This document shows positions 33,784 to 42,909 of a DNA stretch of 64,000 nucleotides, in pieces. Origin of the DNA: UPXZ01 sp047974405 (GTDB lineage Bacteria > Bacteroidota > Bacteroidia > Bacteroidales > Paludibacteraceae); contig JBKECI010000072.1 of the NCBI GenBank assembly GCA_047974405.1, positions 1 through 64,000 on the forward strand, read 5' to 3'. A model generated the notes under the pieces. It was not told the origin of the DNA. It saw nothing but the letters and a program-made list of their open reading frames with translations, and ran no database searches. The translations under genes were made by a program, and so were the position numbers. Positions within the stretch are counted from its first letter, which is position 1, and each line of letters starts with the position of its first letter.

Positions 33784-34644
33784 TTATAGTTTCAATCTTG
33801 CCACAATCGCATTATGGTCCGATGGGTAATCGGTTGTTTTTGTTCCGTCAATTGTTTCGTATGAGATGACCTCAACATCGTTTTTTATCAAAATATAGTC
33901 TATCACTTCCCGTTTCTCCAACGGAAGTATTCCGAAATTGTGAAATGTCCAATCAGGTCCACTTTTTACAGGTGAAACGTACCGGCTGTCTGTAAGGTGC
34001 AAAGGATTGGTGCTGTCTGTTAGTATTTTTATCGTTTCAGTTTCTGGAGGGGTATTAAAATCACCAATAACTACTACCGGAAAATTTTTCTTTTGGGTGT
34101 GAACGCTTATTTTCTCTAAAATAAGTTTAGCGCTTTCTTCCCTTGCTTTTACTCCGCTATGATCAAGGTGGGTATTCAATACGAAAATTTCTTTTTCCGA
34201 ATCTATTATTTTCAGTTTAATCCACGTTGCAATACGTGTACAAGCCGCGTCCCAGCCTACAGAACCTTCTTTAAAAGGTGTCTCGCTCAGCCAAAAATAA
34301 CCCGAATCAATTTTCGAGAATTTGTTGTGATTATAAAATATAGGAGCATATTCTCCTTTTTTAACGCCATCTTTTCGTCCTACCCCTACCCAGGTATATT
34401 CGGGGAGCATATATTCTATATCTGTCAGTTGTTTGTGTAACACTTCCTGCAGCCCCACGATGTCGATATCATTCAGCAAAATGGTTTTTGCTACTCTCTT
34501 TTTCCTGTATTTCCATCTATTCGATTTATCACTTTTTGTATCAACGCGAATATTGAAAGACATTACACCAATTTCGGGAGATTGTGGATAGACAAATAAA
34601 GTGGTTGGCAACAATATAAGGGTGAAAAAAATATACTTTTTCAT
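33784..34644 (-). CDS. Secreted endonuclease/exonuclease/phosphatase family protein
   Basis: 286 residues. Signal peptide MKKYIFFTLILLPTTLFVYPQ, then EEP fold motifs: MSFNIRVD, VGLQEVLHKQL (catalytic Glu), LNTHLDHSG, VVIGDFNTPPE, EVIDYILIK and PSDHNAIVA. Family members cleave phosphodiester bonds in DNA, sphingomyelin or inositol phosphates; the substrate cannot be set from sequence. Exported, so it probably acts outside the cytoplasm on phosphate-containing matter. Convergent with lpxH. Confidence 0.9.
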   Translation of the reverse strand: MKKYIFFTLILLPTTLFVYPQSPEIGVMSFNIRVDTKSDKSNRWKYRKKRVAKTILLNDIDIVGLQEVLHKQLTDIEYMLPEYTWVGVGRKDGVKKGEYAPIFYNHNKFSKIDSGYFWLSETPFKEGSVGWDAACTRIATWIKLKIIDSEKEIFVLNTHLDHSGVKAREESAKLILEKISVHTQKKNFPVVVIGDFNTPPETETIKILTDSTNPLHLTDSRYVSPVKSGPDWTFHNFGILPLEKREVIDYILIKNDVEVISYETIDGTKTTDYPSDHNAIVARLKL

Positions 34645-34786
34645 GTGATAAATAAAATATGTATGAAACGATTGAAGAATATTGAGTGTGTCAATATTTG
34701 TTGTTATTGCCGTTCGACAAAGAATAATTTGACAAAGTTATATTGAATTTTGATAAAGTTTCTATTTACAATATGAAAAAATATTT

Positions 34787-34851
34787 AAAAAACACCGGCA
34801 ACTTTATTTCCCACAAAACGAATATTTGTATAGGGAATGTAAAGTTGCCGG
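34787..34851 (-). terminator. Intrinsic terminator of the rhamnogalacturonan lyase gene
   Basis: Outer 12-pair perfect stem (34795-34806 with 34840-34851), inner 5-pair stem (34808-34812 with 34833-34837), and on the minus strand a T tract at 34787-34792. The rest of the 242-base gap (34645-34786) shows no further gene. Confidence 0.82.
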
Positions 34852-34886
34852 CAAAAACAGCTAAAGAAGAGGTAGGCGATTAAGTC

Positions 34887-37800
34887 CTATTTTTTTATCA
34901 TTTTTCTTACTACACAAGTGTTTTCGTTACCAATAAGGCGCACAAAATAGAGTCCAGATTCTAAATTACCTATTTCAAAACGGTGTTTGGTAGTAGAAGT
35001 TGGCTTTTCAGACAAGAGTATTTTACCCGTTTTATCAAACAGTTCTATCCTCAAGACTTCTCCAAACGACCCAAAATCAATAAAACACACATCAGTTACA
35101 GGCTGTGGATACAGATTTACCCCCGGTACATCTATTTTAGACAACGCTGTATTGGCTATTACCGCTATAATACCTTTGTCGATTTGAGTCAAATCCCAAA
35201 CAAGATTTTCACCCGGTGTTTCGGGTAAAATTTGTGTAAAATTTCCCGATATAGCCGCAGCGTTAAATAATTGGTAGCTTTTGTCTGCCTCCCAATTGCC
35301 GACTAATTTTCGTAAGTCGAGCGTACCGTTGAGGTAGAGTGTACCGGTTACTCGCAGCACATCGTTAGCACTATTTGAAACCTTCATTATAGCAGTAGCG
35401 GTAGTGGTAAGGATTACATTTTTGCTTGCTTTCAGCGTGCCAACTGTAGTAGCGGAAACACCGGGCATGATCACTCCGCTTGCACCCACCACCAACGTTC
35501 CTTCTATTGTACCTGTACCGGCAATGGTTGCATTTGATACACTTACGTTGCCTGTACCGGTGGCGCTCCCTGTGGTATTTGTTACGATGAGCGTTCCGCT
35601 CGTTACATTTGTATTTCCGGTATAGGTGTTTGCTCCACTCAATATCAATGTACCTGTACCTTCTTTGGTAAGGGCTGAATTTGTCCCGTTGATTATTCCT
35701 CCGAATGTGTTGCTCCCCATAGTGTTGCCACCCACTACCCAAGTGGTACTACTGCCTCCCAACGTACCAGTAGTTCCTTTTAAACCACCAAGTTTGATGG
35801 ATTTTCCGGTCGAGAGATGAAATACATTTGCATTTGCCATCAGATTTAATGTAGCTTTAGAATAACCGTAATCGTTATTTATTCTGAAGTCTCCACCACC
35901 ACTGCCACCGGCAATTCCGATAGTACCTTCAAAACCAGACCAGTCGCCTCTGAATTCGGAGCGCACGTAAGGAATATTGATGTTGATTGTCCCTTTCCCT
36001 GTTAGTTTGTTAGTAAAATTCCATCGCATAGGAACATTCCATGTGGCTGTTTTGCCTTCGGGTACATCTATTGCGTTGGCAAATGGCCCGACAGTACTTG
36101 TGCTGTTGGCATCACGCATTTGGAGTGTACCCCCTTCGAGCGATATTGATGCCGAACCCAAAGCGGTAGTATTGGCCTCGACAGAGCCTAAAGCCAAGGT
36201 GCCACTTTTTACGATTATTTTACTGAATGAGTTGGTTCCCTGCAAATTCAAAGCTCCTGCCCCTGTCAATTCCAGCGTGATATTGCTACCGATAATGTTA
36301 CCGCCAATCATGATGCTGTTGGTGCTTGTCGGGTTATTTACGGTAAGTTTGCCTACTACTGTCATATGTCGTGTGGTAGCCATCTGCGATGCTGTTTGCA
36401 GAGTAGCGTTACGCATAATCCAGTTAGATGCCGTCCCTTCTGATTTTCCGATAGAGCTGGGTAAGCCGCCGTCTTTGATAGACGAAACTTCGAGTATCCC
36501 ATCTGAAAAATCCACAGCTCCCGTGAATGTGTTTTCTTCGGTGAGCAGCGACAGTTTTCCCGTACCTGTTTTTATTAAGCCTCCGCTACCGCTGATTATT
36601 CCTTCGCCACTTATTTTGTAATCGGTATCGTTGGTAAAACTGATTCCTTTCACGGGTAAAGTTTCGTTTATAACGATATTTTTGTTGGTTGCAGCATCGG
36701 TAAAAAGAATGGAATCGTTCGGTACAAAAATATCTTCAACCGAAGTTTTCAGAAAGTTTTTGGTTTCATAGTCCCAAGTAGAGTTTACATTGCCGTTCCA
36801 CGATATCACATCCGCCTGACGAGGTGTGGATACAATCAATTTTATAGCGTTCAGTTCGAAATTTAACGAATAAACGACACCTTCAAGCCCATGCACTTTG
36901 AAATTACTTTTTGAGGCGTTTGTTGTTCCGGTAAACGTAACAAGGGTCATTTCACCTGCTTGAATAGGTGAGTGAGGTTTGATTACGATACTGTGATTGG
37001 TATTGGTAACATTAAAATCTCCCTGAATAACTAATTTGTCGGAAAACTCCGGTTTGGTTTGGTCAATATCAAAAGCCAAATTGTTCCGTCCGGGTAGATT
37101 CAGATTTCCGGAAATAGTCAAGGTGCCGAGTTCTGTTCCATTTCCCGGCTCAATGCGTCCTCCCTCAATATTCAATCCGGTTTCGAGAGTTATCCCTCCG
37201 TTGAGAGTAGCATTTCCACCAATTACACCCCGTGCGTCAAGTCGAATTTTTCCTGCCAATGTTCCGTTTACCAATAACCGTCCTTCCGATATACGGGTAA
37301 TACCCGTAAAATCATGGTTCCCGTTGAGTATCACGTCTCCCTGCATAGATTTGACAATATCCATATTTCCAGTAAATTTACCAGCTCCTCCTATTGTATA
37401 GTTGTGTCCTTTCGGATTCATTAACCACAGACGACTTAGGGATGTATTGTTTGCAATTGTAATATCACCGTTGGGATTTCGAATGTCAAGCATTACGCTT
37501 TTCCCATCGTGTAACGGTGCTTGGATGCTATTTTCGGAAACAAGATATACATCGGCGGTTTGTATGGGAGCTACCGGAGGCAATGGCATATCGTTTGCCA
37601 TATAGAAATCAACATCGGCAGTTTCGTAGTATCCTCGATGGGTAGTTTGAATACGATATGCGGGATTTTGCATCAGGCAATATTGGCGGTGGGTGGTATA
37701 GGCATCGGTTGCCATAATAACAAAACCGGTAGTGTCTCTACGTGCGTAAATCAACTCTTCGCGCCAGTCGCCAAGTAAATCACCCCAGAATGCTCCGCGT

Positions 37801-39443
37801 CCACCGTTGGGCGCTGATACATAATAATCTTTTGGTGCACCGCTTACATCCATTTTGTAGAGATTTTTACTACGAACCATTGATTTAGAACCGGGGTCGA
37901 AAGCTTCAATAACCGGATTTTTGTCGCTCCCTACGGCATCGGCTTCGTTTCTCGACAAGCCGGCTCCCCACCACAATGCCTCTCCGGGAAAACTTCCTTT
38001 CGAATCGGTAAGTTTACCCTTACTGTCGTACATAGCGTTGCTTGCCATAGTCGAGAAGTATTGCAAACCACGCAGTGAAGGGTCAAATGCTCCGGTAATT
38101 CCGCGCCCTACATCGGCTACTGCCGACAGGTAGTTTGCTTTAATAATTTCACCTGTGAGAGCATCGTTTATTCCCATTCCCAAAATATTGGTTTGTTGTA
38201 TAAAGAAATGTTCTAAACCAGGTCTGTCAGGATCTATATCGGTAACGCAATGGCGGTCGCCGTGTGCAATATTGGGAATAATGTTTAGCAAAGAGCCGTC
38301 GTCGTCGATGGTGTAGCTGATTTGTACAAGTTCGTCTTTGCCGTCTCCATCAGCATCAACTGCACGAAACTGATGCGATTCGTACTCGGTATCTTCTCTG
38401 TGATAGCGTCGCGCCCAGTTTTTCACTAATTTTCCGCCTATCAACCGCCACGTTTCGGTTCCACCCACAAAGTGTCCGGTTGCTTTACGCGTTTTGTATT
38501 GATATACTACCGATGGGTGTATACCATCTAAATATTGAATGATAAATTGTCCGCTGATTGCTTTCCATTTGTCGGTGCGGTCAGATTTTATTTCGTCAAA
38601 CAACGATAGCGACACGGTGTCAATCAAATTTCCGGTTTCGCCGTTGAGTACGGCAATCCACTGAGGTGCCGATCCGGCAACGGAATTGTAATCATGTACG
38701 GTACCATCGGCATTTTTAATTACAGTACCATCGGGAAAGGTAGTCCCTTCGCTTACAGCCATCATTACTTCGGCTTTGTTATCTCCATCCAAATCGTAAA
38801 CAGAAACCATATCAGCCTGCCCGGAGCCAATAATTACATTTACACCGGCATTTACACGCCATTTGAAAGTCCCGTTGCTATTATAAGCATCAATAAAAAC
38901 AGGCAAAGTAGTACTGGTGTTATCTTCTTCGGTTTCGATAACGCCTCCGGGATGTCTGTCAATTACATAGTCGTATTGTCCGTCGCCATCTAAATCTCCG
39001 GGCCAACAAAATTTCATTGTCATTTTGGTATATCCAGCCGGAGATGGTTCAAAATTAAAATCGCGTACGATGGCACCTGCCGACTTATTTGCAGGCAGTA
39101 TCCACGAACCTCCTTCATCGCCTTCCACACCATTTAATATCGGTTTTACGATAAAGCGAGATTGCACACTCAAAGCGGTGCCAGTTACCGTCCAAAGGTA
39201 ATTGGTAGCGCCCGTGATGGGCTCGGCATTTAGTTTTACGGGAGTAGCAATGCCTATTTGCCTGTAGATATTGAACGAGATATCTTCGGGGTCGGTAGCA
39301 AAATATCGCCACGATATAAGTAATTGGTTGCCACCCTTGTTTACAACCAATACGCCTCGGTCTAACTTTTCGGTTATCCGTTGGGCGTTTAGTATTGAAG
39401 TGGCAAGCAATGCAAAAAAGAGAAAAAGAATAGATTTTTTCAT
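34887..39443 (-). CDS. T9SS-secreted rhamnogalacturonan lyase (PL11) with autotransporter-type beta-strand repeats
   Basis: 1518 residues: signal peptide (MKKSILFLFFALLATSILNAQ), a FN3-like N-terminal domain (about 25-115, ITEKLDRGVLVVNKGGNQLLISWRYFATD), the PL11 beta-propeller at about 120-630 with repeated calcium-type loops (DLDGDGQYDYV, DLDGDNKAEVMMA, DADGDGKDELVQI), then autotransporter-associated beta-strand repeats (GSGGLIKTGTGKLSLL near 954; TKEGTGTLILSGANTYTGN near 1254), and a T9SS type A C-terminal sorting domain (YPQPVTDVCFIDFG, GLYFVRLIG, about 1430-1518). Cleaves the rhamnogalacturonan I backbone of pectin by beta-elimination. Autotransporter-style repeats in a T9SS substrate is an unusual build. 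A -7 box lies at 39563-39570; the gene is monocistronic. Confidence 0.88.
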   Translation of the reverse strand: MKKSILFLFFALLATSILNAQRITEKLDRGVLVVNKGGNQLLISWRYFATDPEDISFNIYRQIGIATPVKLNAEPITGATNYLWTVTGTALSVQSRFIVKPILNGVEGDEGGSWILPANKSAGAIVRDFNFEPSPAGYTKMTMKFCWPGDLDGDGQYDYVIDRHPGGVIETEEDNTSTTLPVFIDAYNSNGTFKWRVNAGVNVIIGSGQADMVSVYDLDGDNKAEVMMAVSEGTTFPDGTVIKNADGTVHDYNSVAGSAPQWIAVLNGETGNLIDTVSLSLFDEIKSDRTDKWKAISGQFIIQYLDGIHPSVVYQYKTRKATGHFVGGTETWRLIGGKLVKNWARRYHREDTEYESHQFRAVDADGDGKDELVQISYTIDDDGSLLNIIPNIAHGDRHCVTDIDPDRPGLEHFFIQQTNILGMGINDALTGEIIKANYLSAVADVGRGITGAFDPSLRGLQYFSTMASNAMYDSKGKLTDSKGSFPGEALWWGAGLSRNEADAVGSDKNPVIEAFDPGSKSMVRSKNLYKMDVSGAPKDYYVSAPNGGRGAFWGDLLGDWREELIYARRDTTGFVIMATDAYTTHRQYCLMQNPAYRIQTTHRGYYETADVDFYMANDMPLPPVAPIQTADVYLVSENSIQAPLHDGKSVMLDIRNPNGDITIANNTSLSRLWLMNPKGHNYTIGGAGKFTGNMDIVKSMQGDVILNGNHDFTGITRISEGRLLVNGTLAGKIRLDARGVIGGNATLNGGITLETGLNIEGGRIEPGNGTELGTLTISGNLNLPGRNNLAFDIDQTKPEFSDKLVIQGDFNVTNTNHSIVIKPHSPIQAGEMTLVTFTGTTNASKSNFKVHGLEGVVYSLNFELNAIKLIVSTPRQADVISWNGNVNSTWDYETKNFLKTSVEDIFVPNDSILFTDAATNKNIVINETLPVKGISFTNDTDYKISGEGIISGSGGLIKTGTGKLSLLTEENTFTGAVDFSDGILEVSSIKDGGLPSSIGKSEGTASNWIMRNATLQTASQMATTRHMTVVGKLTVNNPTSTNSIMIGGNIIGSNITLELTGAGALNLQGTNSFSKIIVKSGTLALGSVEANTTALGSASISLEGGTLQMRDANSTSTVGPFANAIDVPEGKTATWNVPMRWNFTNKLTGKGTININIPYVRSEFRGDWSGFEGTIGIAGGSGGGDFRINNDYGYSKATLNLMANANVFHLSTGKSIKLGGLKGTTGTLGGSSTTWVVGGNTMGSNTFGGIINGTNSALTKEGTGTLILSGANTYTGNTNVTSGTLIVTNTTGSATGTGNVSVSNATIAGTGTIEGTLVVGASGVIMPGVSATTVGTLKASKNVILTTTATAIMKVSNSANDVLRVTGTLYLNGTLDLRKLVGNWEADKSYQLFNAAAISGNFTQILPETPGENLVWDLTQIDKGIIAVIANTALSKIDVPGVNLYPQPVTDVCFIDFGSFGEVLRIELFDKTGKILLSEKPTSTTKHRFEIGNLESGLYFVRLIGNENTCVVRKMIKK

Positions 39444-39515
39444 GACATAAATGTTTTGTGTTTTTTTTGTGGTAATTAAGTGGTATTATTCCTAATAAAA
39501 ATATATGTTGTTGGT

Positions 39516-39534
39516 TTTGAAACTCGTTTGAAAC
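39516..39534. promoter_or_regulatory. Direct repeat TTTGAAAC in the lyase gene leader
   Basis: TTTGAAAC at 39516-39523 and 39527-39534, 11 bases (one helical turn) apart, within the expected untranslated leader of the lyase transcript. Possible regulator site; no regulator known. Confidence 0.25.
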
Positions 39535-39562
39535 AAACTATTTTTTAAACAGATTAATTTTG

Positions 39563-39570
39563 CAAATATA
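39563..39570 (-). promoter_or_regulatory. -7 box of the rhamnogalacturonan lyase gene (TATATTTG on the minus strand)
   Basis: Exact TAnnTTTG, giving a leader of about 110 bases before the start at 39443. The 298-base gap to the next gene (39444-39741) holds no other coding frame I believe. Confidence 0.45.
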
Positions 39571-39741
39571 CTTGTTGATAGAAATAATGAAAGGCAAAAA
39601 ATGATTTAATTACTGTGAGTTTTGATATGCAACAGGTTTTTTGCAGCTTTTAAGCGATGCTTTTATGAAAAATTACCGTTTGTCTAAGGGGGGGTAGGAC
39701 GAAAGAATGGTATGAAAGTGTGCTTTTGAAGATAAATTATT

Positions 39742-41118
39742 CTATTTTCTCGATTTATTCATATACTGTTGGTAGGTATCCATCACAAAAGGGACGTAGC
39801 GTAAGGTCTCTTTGGGGCGAAAAAAACCGTATTTTACCACCGGGTCATTATAGTATTCGGGGTCATTTTTTTTTGAGAGATAATATTCTACATTATTGTA
39901 CCAAATATATTTATTTTTTCCATATTTTTCGGCTAATGCCATTGCATCTATAATGTGTGCCGGTCCCGAGTTGTAGCTGGCAAGTATAAATTTGATTCGT
40001 TCTTCTTTATCTTCTATCCGGCGGTAAATCATATTTAAGCTTTTGATATATTCTGCGCCGGCGGCAATATTGCTTTCGGGATCGGTAAAGTTACTTTCAT
40101 TCAAGCCAAATTCTCTACCTGTCTGAGGCATAAGTTGCATAATTCCTTTTGCTCCCGCCCATGAGGTTGCATTTTTGTTAAATTCGGATTCGGCATACCC
40201 TACTGCTGCCAGTAGCCGCCAATCCCACCCGATAATAGAAGAGTATTTTTTAAAGAATGAATCGTAAGGGGAGATGGCTCCTTTGGGGGTATGGAGATTT
40301 TTATAGGAGAAATAAGGGTTTTTGTCCCAATATTTTGTATATAGCTTTTCGGTAAAATTTACCGTAGATTTTTGGGCAAGCCAATAACGGATGGTGTCGG
40401 TAAGTGTTTGATTAGTTTTACGAACAAGCCAACCATTTTGTTGATTGAAACCGATGGGGATTCTGCAATCTAAGCGACTGTCGAAGTTTTGCTGGAGCAA
40501 TGCTTTGTGCCGGTAAGCGATGGTGTATTTAATTTTTTTGTCGCTGACCATTTGCATCAGGTCGTCGGTACTCAAAGAGTCTGCTGCCAGTTTTATAGCG
40601 ATTCCTCCACCAATTTCTTCATTGAGTTTTTGCAGGCGTAGGTGATGTACGGTATTCTCTTTTACCCATACCTCTTTCCCTACTAATTCCAATGGATTGC
40701 TTACCGCGTATCTGTCAATGTGTTGTACAATGACTAAGTATGACTCTTGTTGGGGAAAAACAAAGTTAAAGTTGTTTTTCAGTTCTTTGGTCTCGAACAT
40801 GTTATACGCCGCTATCTCCACTATCCCATGTTGGAGCCACGCAATCATTTCATTGTCGTTTTTTGCTACAAGTACTTTCATCGGGAGGTGTAAAAAAGAG
40901 GCAAAGTTTTTTATCATTTCATAGTCAAACCCCATAGTAATGTCGCTGTAATAGAAGTAGGAGGTGGCTCCGTATTGTGTTGCTATACGCAGCGTATCTT
41001 GAGGAATTGTTTCGGTGTTCTTAGTTCCAATTTCGTTTGAACTTTGGTTAAGGTTTTTACAGCCGCTTGTCAGGACGCTCAAAAGGACAAAAATCAATGT
41101 ATGCCTCAAATCTATCAT
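39742..41118 (-). CDS. mltF: Membrane-bound lytic murein transglycosylase F (MltF-like)
   Basis: 458 residues. Lipobox TSGC (MIDLRHTLIFVLLSVLTSGC, Cys 20), a bacterial solute-binding family 3 domain (about 45-275, TLRIATQYGATSYFYY..GFDYEMIKNFA), then an SLT domain (about 285-450) with AVGYAESEFNKNATSWAGAKGIMQLMP (catalytic Glu in YAESEF), AGAEYIKSL and LASYNSGPAHI. This SBP3-SLT arrangement defines MltF. Cleaves peptidoglycan at the outer membrane inner face; the N-terminal domain may regulate activity. Clustered with an exonuclease and uridine kinase gene (15-base gap), an order recurring in Bacteroidota. ATG 41118 gives a good signal. Confidence 0.92.
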   Translation of the reverse strand: MIDLRHTLIFVLLSVLTSGCKNLNQSSNEIGTKNTETIPQDTLRIATQYGATSYFYYSDITMGFDYEMIKNFASFLHLPMKVLVAKNDNEMIAWLQHGIVEIAAYNMFETKELKNNFNFVFPQQESYLVIVQHIDRYAVSNPLELVGKEVWVKENTVHHLRLQKLNEEIGGGIAIKLAADSLSTDDLMQMVSDKKIKYTIAYRHKALLQQNFDSRLDCRIPIGFNQQNGWLVRKTNQTLTDTIRYWLAQKSTVNFTEKLYTKYWDKNPYFSYKNLHTPKGAISPYDSFFKKYSSIIGWDWRLLAAVGYAESEFNKNATSWAGAKGIMQLMPQTGREFGLNESNFTDPESNIAAGAEYIKSLNMIYRRIEDKEERIKFILASYNSGPAHIIDAMALAEKYGKNKYIWYNNVEYYLSKKNDPEYYNDPVVKYGFFRPKETLRYVPFVMDTYQQYMNKSRK

Positions 41119-41133
41119 TTAGATACAATATTT

Positions 41134-41871
41134 TTAGACGTGATGTATGTTTTCCGACTTAATTAGAGAAAGGTTGTTCATTTTCAACCATACTTGTGCG
41201 GTAGCGACCACGTCTTTTTCGCAATACCGGGATATTCTCTCCAGATTTTTTTCTTTGTAATATACGTCTGCCACTTGTGAGCCGTCAATATCGTCTTTTG
41301 GGGTAGGGATTTCAAAAATGGTTGCCAGAAGCTTAAGGGATGTAAAATTTTTATAGTCACCGAATTTCCAATAATCCATTGTATCGATAAAATTTAATTC
41401 CCAAGGTTTCTTGTTGTGGATTTGAAGAGCCGGTGGAAGCTGCAGTCCGTTTATCAACATACGCCTGCAAATGAACGGGATATCAAATTCTTTGATATTA
41501 TGTCCGCAAAATGTATATTCCGGTGTTTTGAAAAATTGCTGTACTAATAACGAAAAATTTTCCAAAAGCAGACGTTCATTGTCTGAAACAAAAGATTTTG
41601 TCCGAAACTGTTTTATTCCTCCATTAAAATAAATATATCCTACCGATATGCAGACAATTTTTCCGAATTCGGCATAAATACCTGCGCTTGTTTCGTAACC
41701 TCTATCGGCTCTCAAAATATCTTCGTACTTTTCCGGCATCCTTTTTTGTAAGATTGTAAATTTATCTTCCCAAAGATGTTGTATCTCTTCCGGTAATTGA
41801 TTGAAGTATTCGGTTTGGGGAACAGTTTCGATATCAATAAATAATGTTTGTTGCAATTTGTCGGGAGTCAT
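41134..41871 (-). CDS. 3'-5' exonuclease (DNA_pol_B_exo2 type)
   Basis: 245 residues. DEDD-type exonuclease motifs: FIDIETVP (Asp 13, Glu 15), CGHNIKEFDIPFICRRML (about 132-150) and ISRYCEKDVVATAQVW (about 215-230). Matches the predicted polysaccharide-biosynthesis-associated exonuclease family PF10108. Probably acts in nucleic acid repair or RNA decay; no operon partner is functionally obvious. It is 51 bases after udk and 15 before mltF, so the three are co-transcribed. Confidence 0.88.
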   Translation of the reverse strand: MTPDKLQQTLFIDIETVPQTEYFNQLPEEIQHLWEDKFTILQKRMPEKYEDILRADRGYETSAGIYAEFGKIVCISVGYIYFNGGIKQFRTKSFVSDNERLLLENFSLLVQQFFKTPEYTFCGHNIKEFDIPFICRRMLINGLQLPPALQIHNKKPWELNFIDTMDYWKFGDYKNFTSLKLLATIFEIPTPKDDIDGSQVADVYYKEKNLERISRYCEKDVVATAQVWLKMNNLSLIKSENIHHV

Positions 41872-41922
41872 TTCGGGGTGTAAAGAATGTGTGTTTTCAA
41901 GTAAATATATAAAAAAGGTTTG

Positions 41923-42531
41923 TCAGCCAAGTCTATTCTCAATGTATTTTGTCAAGATGTCGATTGCAATGCTGTTGTTCCCTCCTTGCGGAACTATTAG
42001 GTCGGCAAAACGTTTGGTGGGTTCGATAAACTGTACGTGCATCGGTTTGACGGTTTGTTCGTACCGCTCCATCACTTTATTTACAGAACGTCCCCGTTCC
42101 ACAATGTCTCTGTTGATAACGCGTATCAACCTGTCATCGGCATCGGCATCTACATATACCTTTAAGTCGAGCATTTTTCGGAGTTTTGTGCTGGTCAGTA
42201 TCAAAATTCCTTCAACTATTATCACTTTGCAAGGCTTTACGGGTATTGTTTCTACTGCCCGTGTGCAGGTAAGGTAGGAGTAAATGGGTTGTTCTATATT
42301 GTTTCCTTTTTTCAATTCGTCTAAATGTTTTATCAGTAATTCCCATTCTATTGATTCGGGGTGGTCAAAATTTATCTCCAGTCGCTCTTCAAGTGGCAGG
42401 TGGCTGCTGTCTTTGTAGTACGAGTCTTGTGAAAGTACCACCACTTCTCCGTCCGATATTCGTTCCAAAATTTTTCTGACTACGGTTGTTTTACCGGATC
42501 CTGTCCCGCCTGCAATGCCAATTGTCAACAT
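41923..42531 (-). CDS. udk: Uridine kinase
   Basis: 202 residues. P-loop GGTGSGKTTV (8-17), VVLSQDSYYKDSSHLP (about 32-47), NFDHPESIEW (about 54-63), VIIVEGILIL (about 103-112) and RVINRDIVERGRSVNKVMERYEQTVKPMHVQFIEP. Phosphorylates uridine and cytidine in pyrimidine salvage. First gene of udk-exonuclease-mltF. No exact TAnnTTTG box stands right before it; TACTTTAG (minus strand near 42560) is the closest. Confidence 0.95.
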   Translation of the reverse strand: MLTIGIAGGTGSGKTTVVRKILERISDGEVVVLSQDSYYKDSSHLPLEERLEINFDHPESIEWELLIKHLDELKKGNNIEQPIYSYLTCTRAVETIPVKPCKVIIVEGILILTSTKLRKMLDLKVYVDADADDRLIRVINRDIVERGRSVNKVMERYEQTVKPMHVQFIEPTKRFADLIVPQGGNNSIAIDILTKYIENRLG

Positions 42532-42837
42532 ATGTTTCCTTATTGTTTAATTTGAGCCACTAAAGTAGCAATAATATTTTAACGGACATATTTTTTTTGA
42601 AAAAACTATTTTGCAAAATATATTTATGTCAAAAATACTCAATTTATTAAGAGTATCTAAGTTTATACAATAAACTTAAGTTGTCTATAGAAAGCAAATA
42701 GGGAATAAAAAGTATCTAAAGGCGGATTTTTTGTGATTTGGAGATAATTTAACCCTTATACTGTCATTGGGAGAAGAAAAACGGTAACAAACGGCGCTCT
42801 TTTGAGGAGGGAGATTCTGATTTTTAAAGAAATATGA
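42532..42837. other. Intergenic region upstream of udk
   Basis: AT-rich, no gene seen. It contains a 12-base palindrome ATTTTGCAAAAT at 42608-42619, of unknown meaning, and the terminator of the amylase gene at its right end. Confidence 0.4.
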
Positions 42838-42882
42838 AAAAACACAGACTTTGTTTGTTCCGACAGGAAAGTCTGTGTTTTT
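42838..42882 (-). terminator. Bidirectional-looking intrinsic terminator after the amylase gene
   Basis: Perfect 15-pair stem (42838-42852 with 42868-42882), 15-base loop; A tract on the left and T tract on the right, so it has a T run on either strand. It ends the minus-strand amylase transcript. Confidence 0.88.
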
Positions 42883-42909
42883 ATTTTGAGAAAACCATTT
42901 TTTCTTCGA

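Noticed and set aside
35977..36621. Plus-strand frame of 214 codons inside the lyase gene
   Set aside because: Antisense shadow of repetitive beta-strand coding sequence; proline/valine-rich and unlike any protein.
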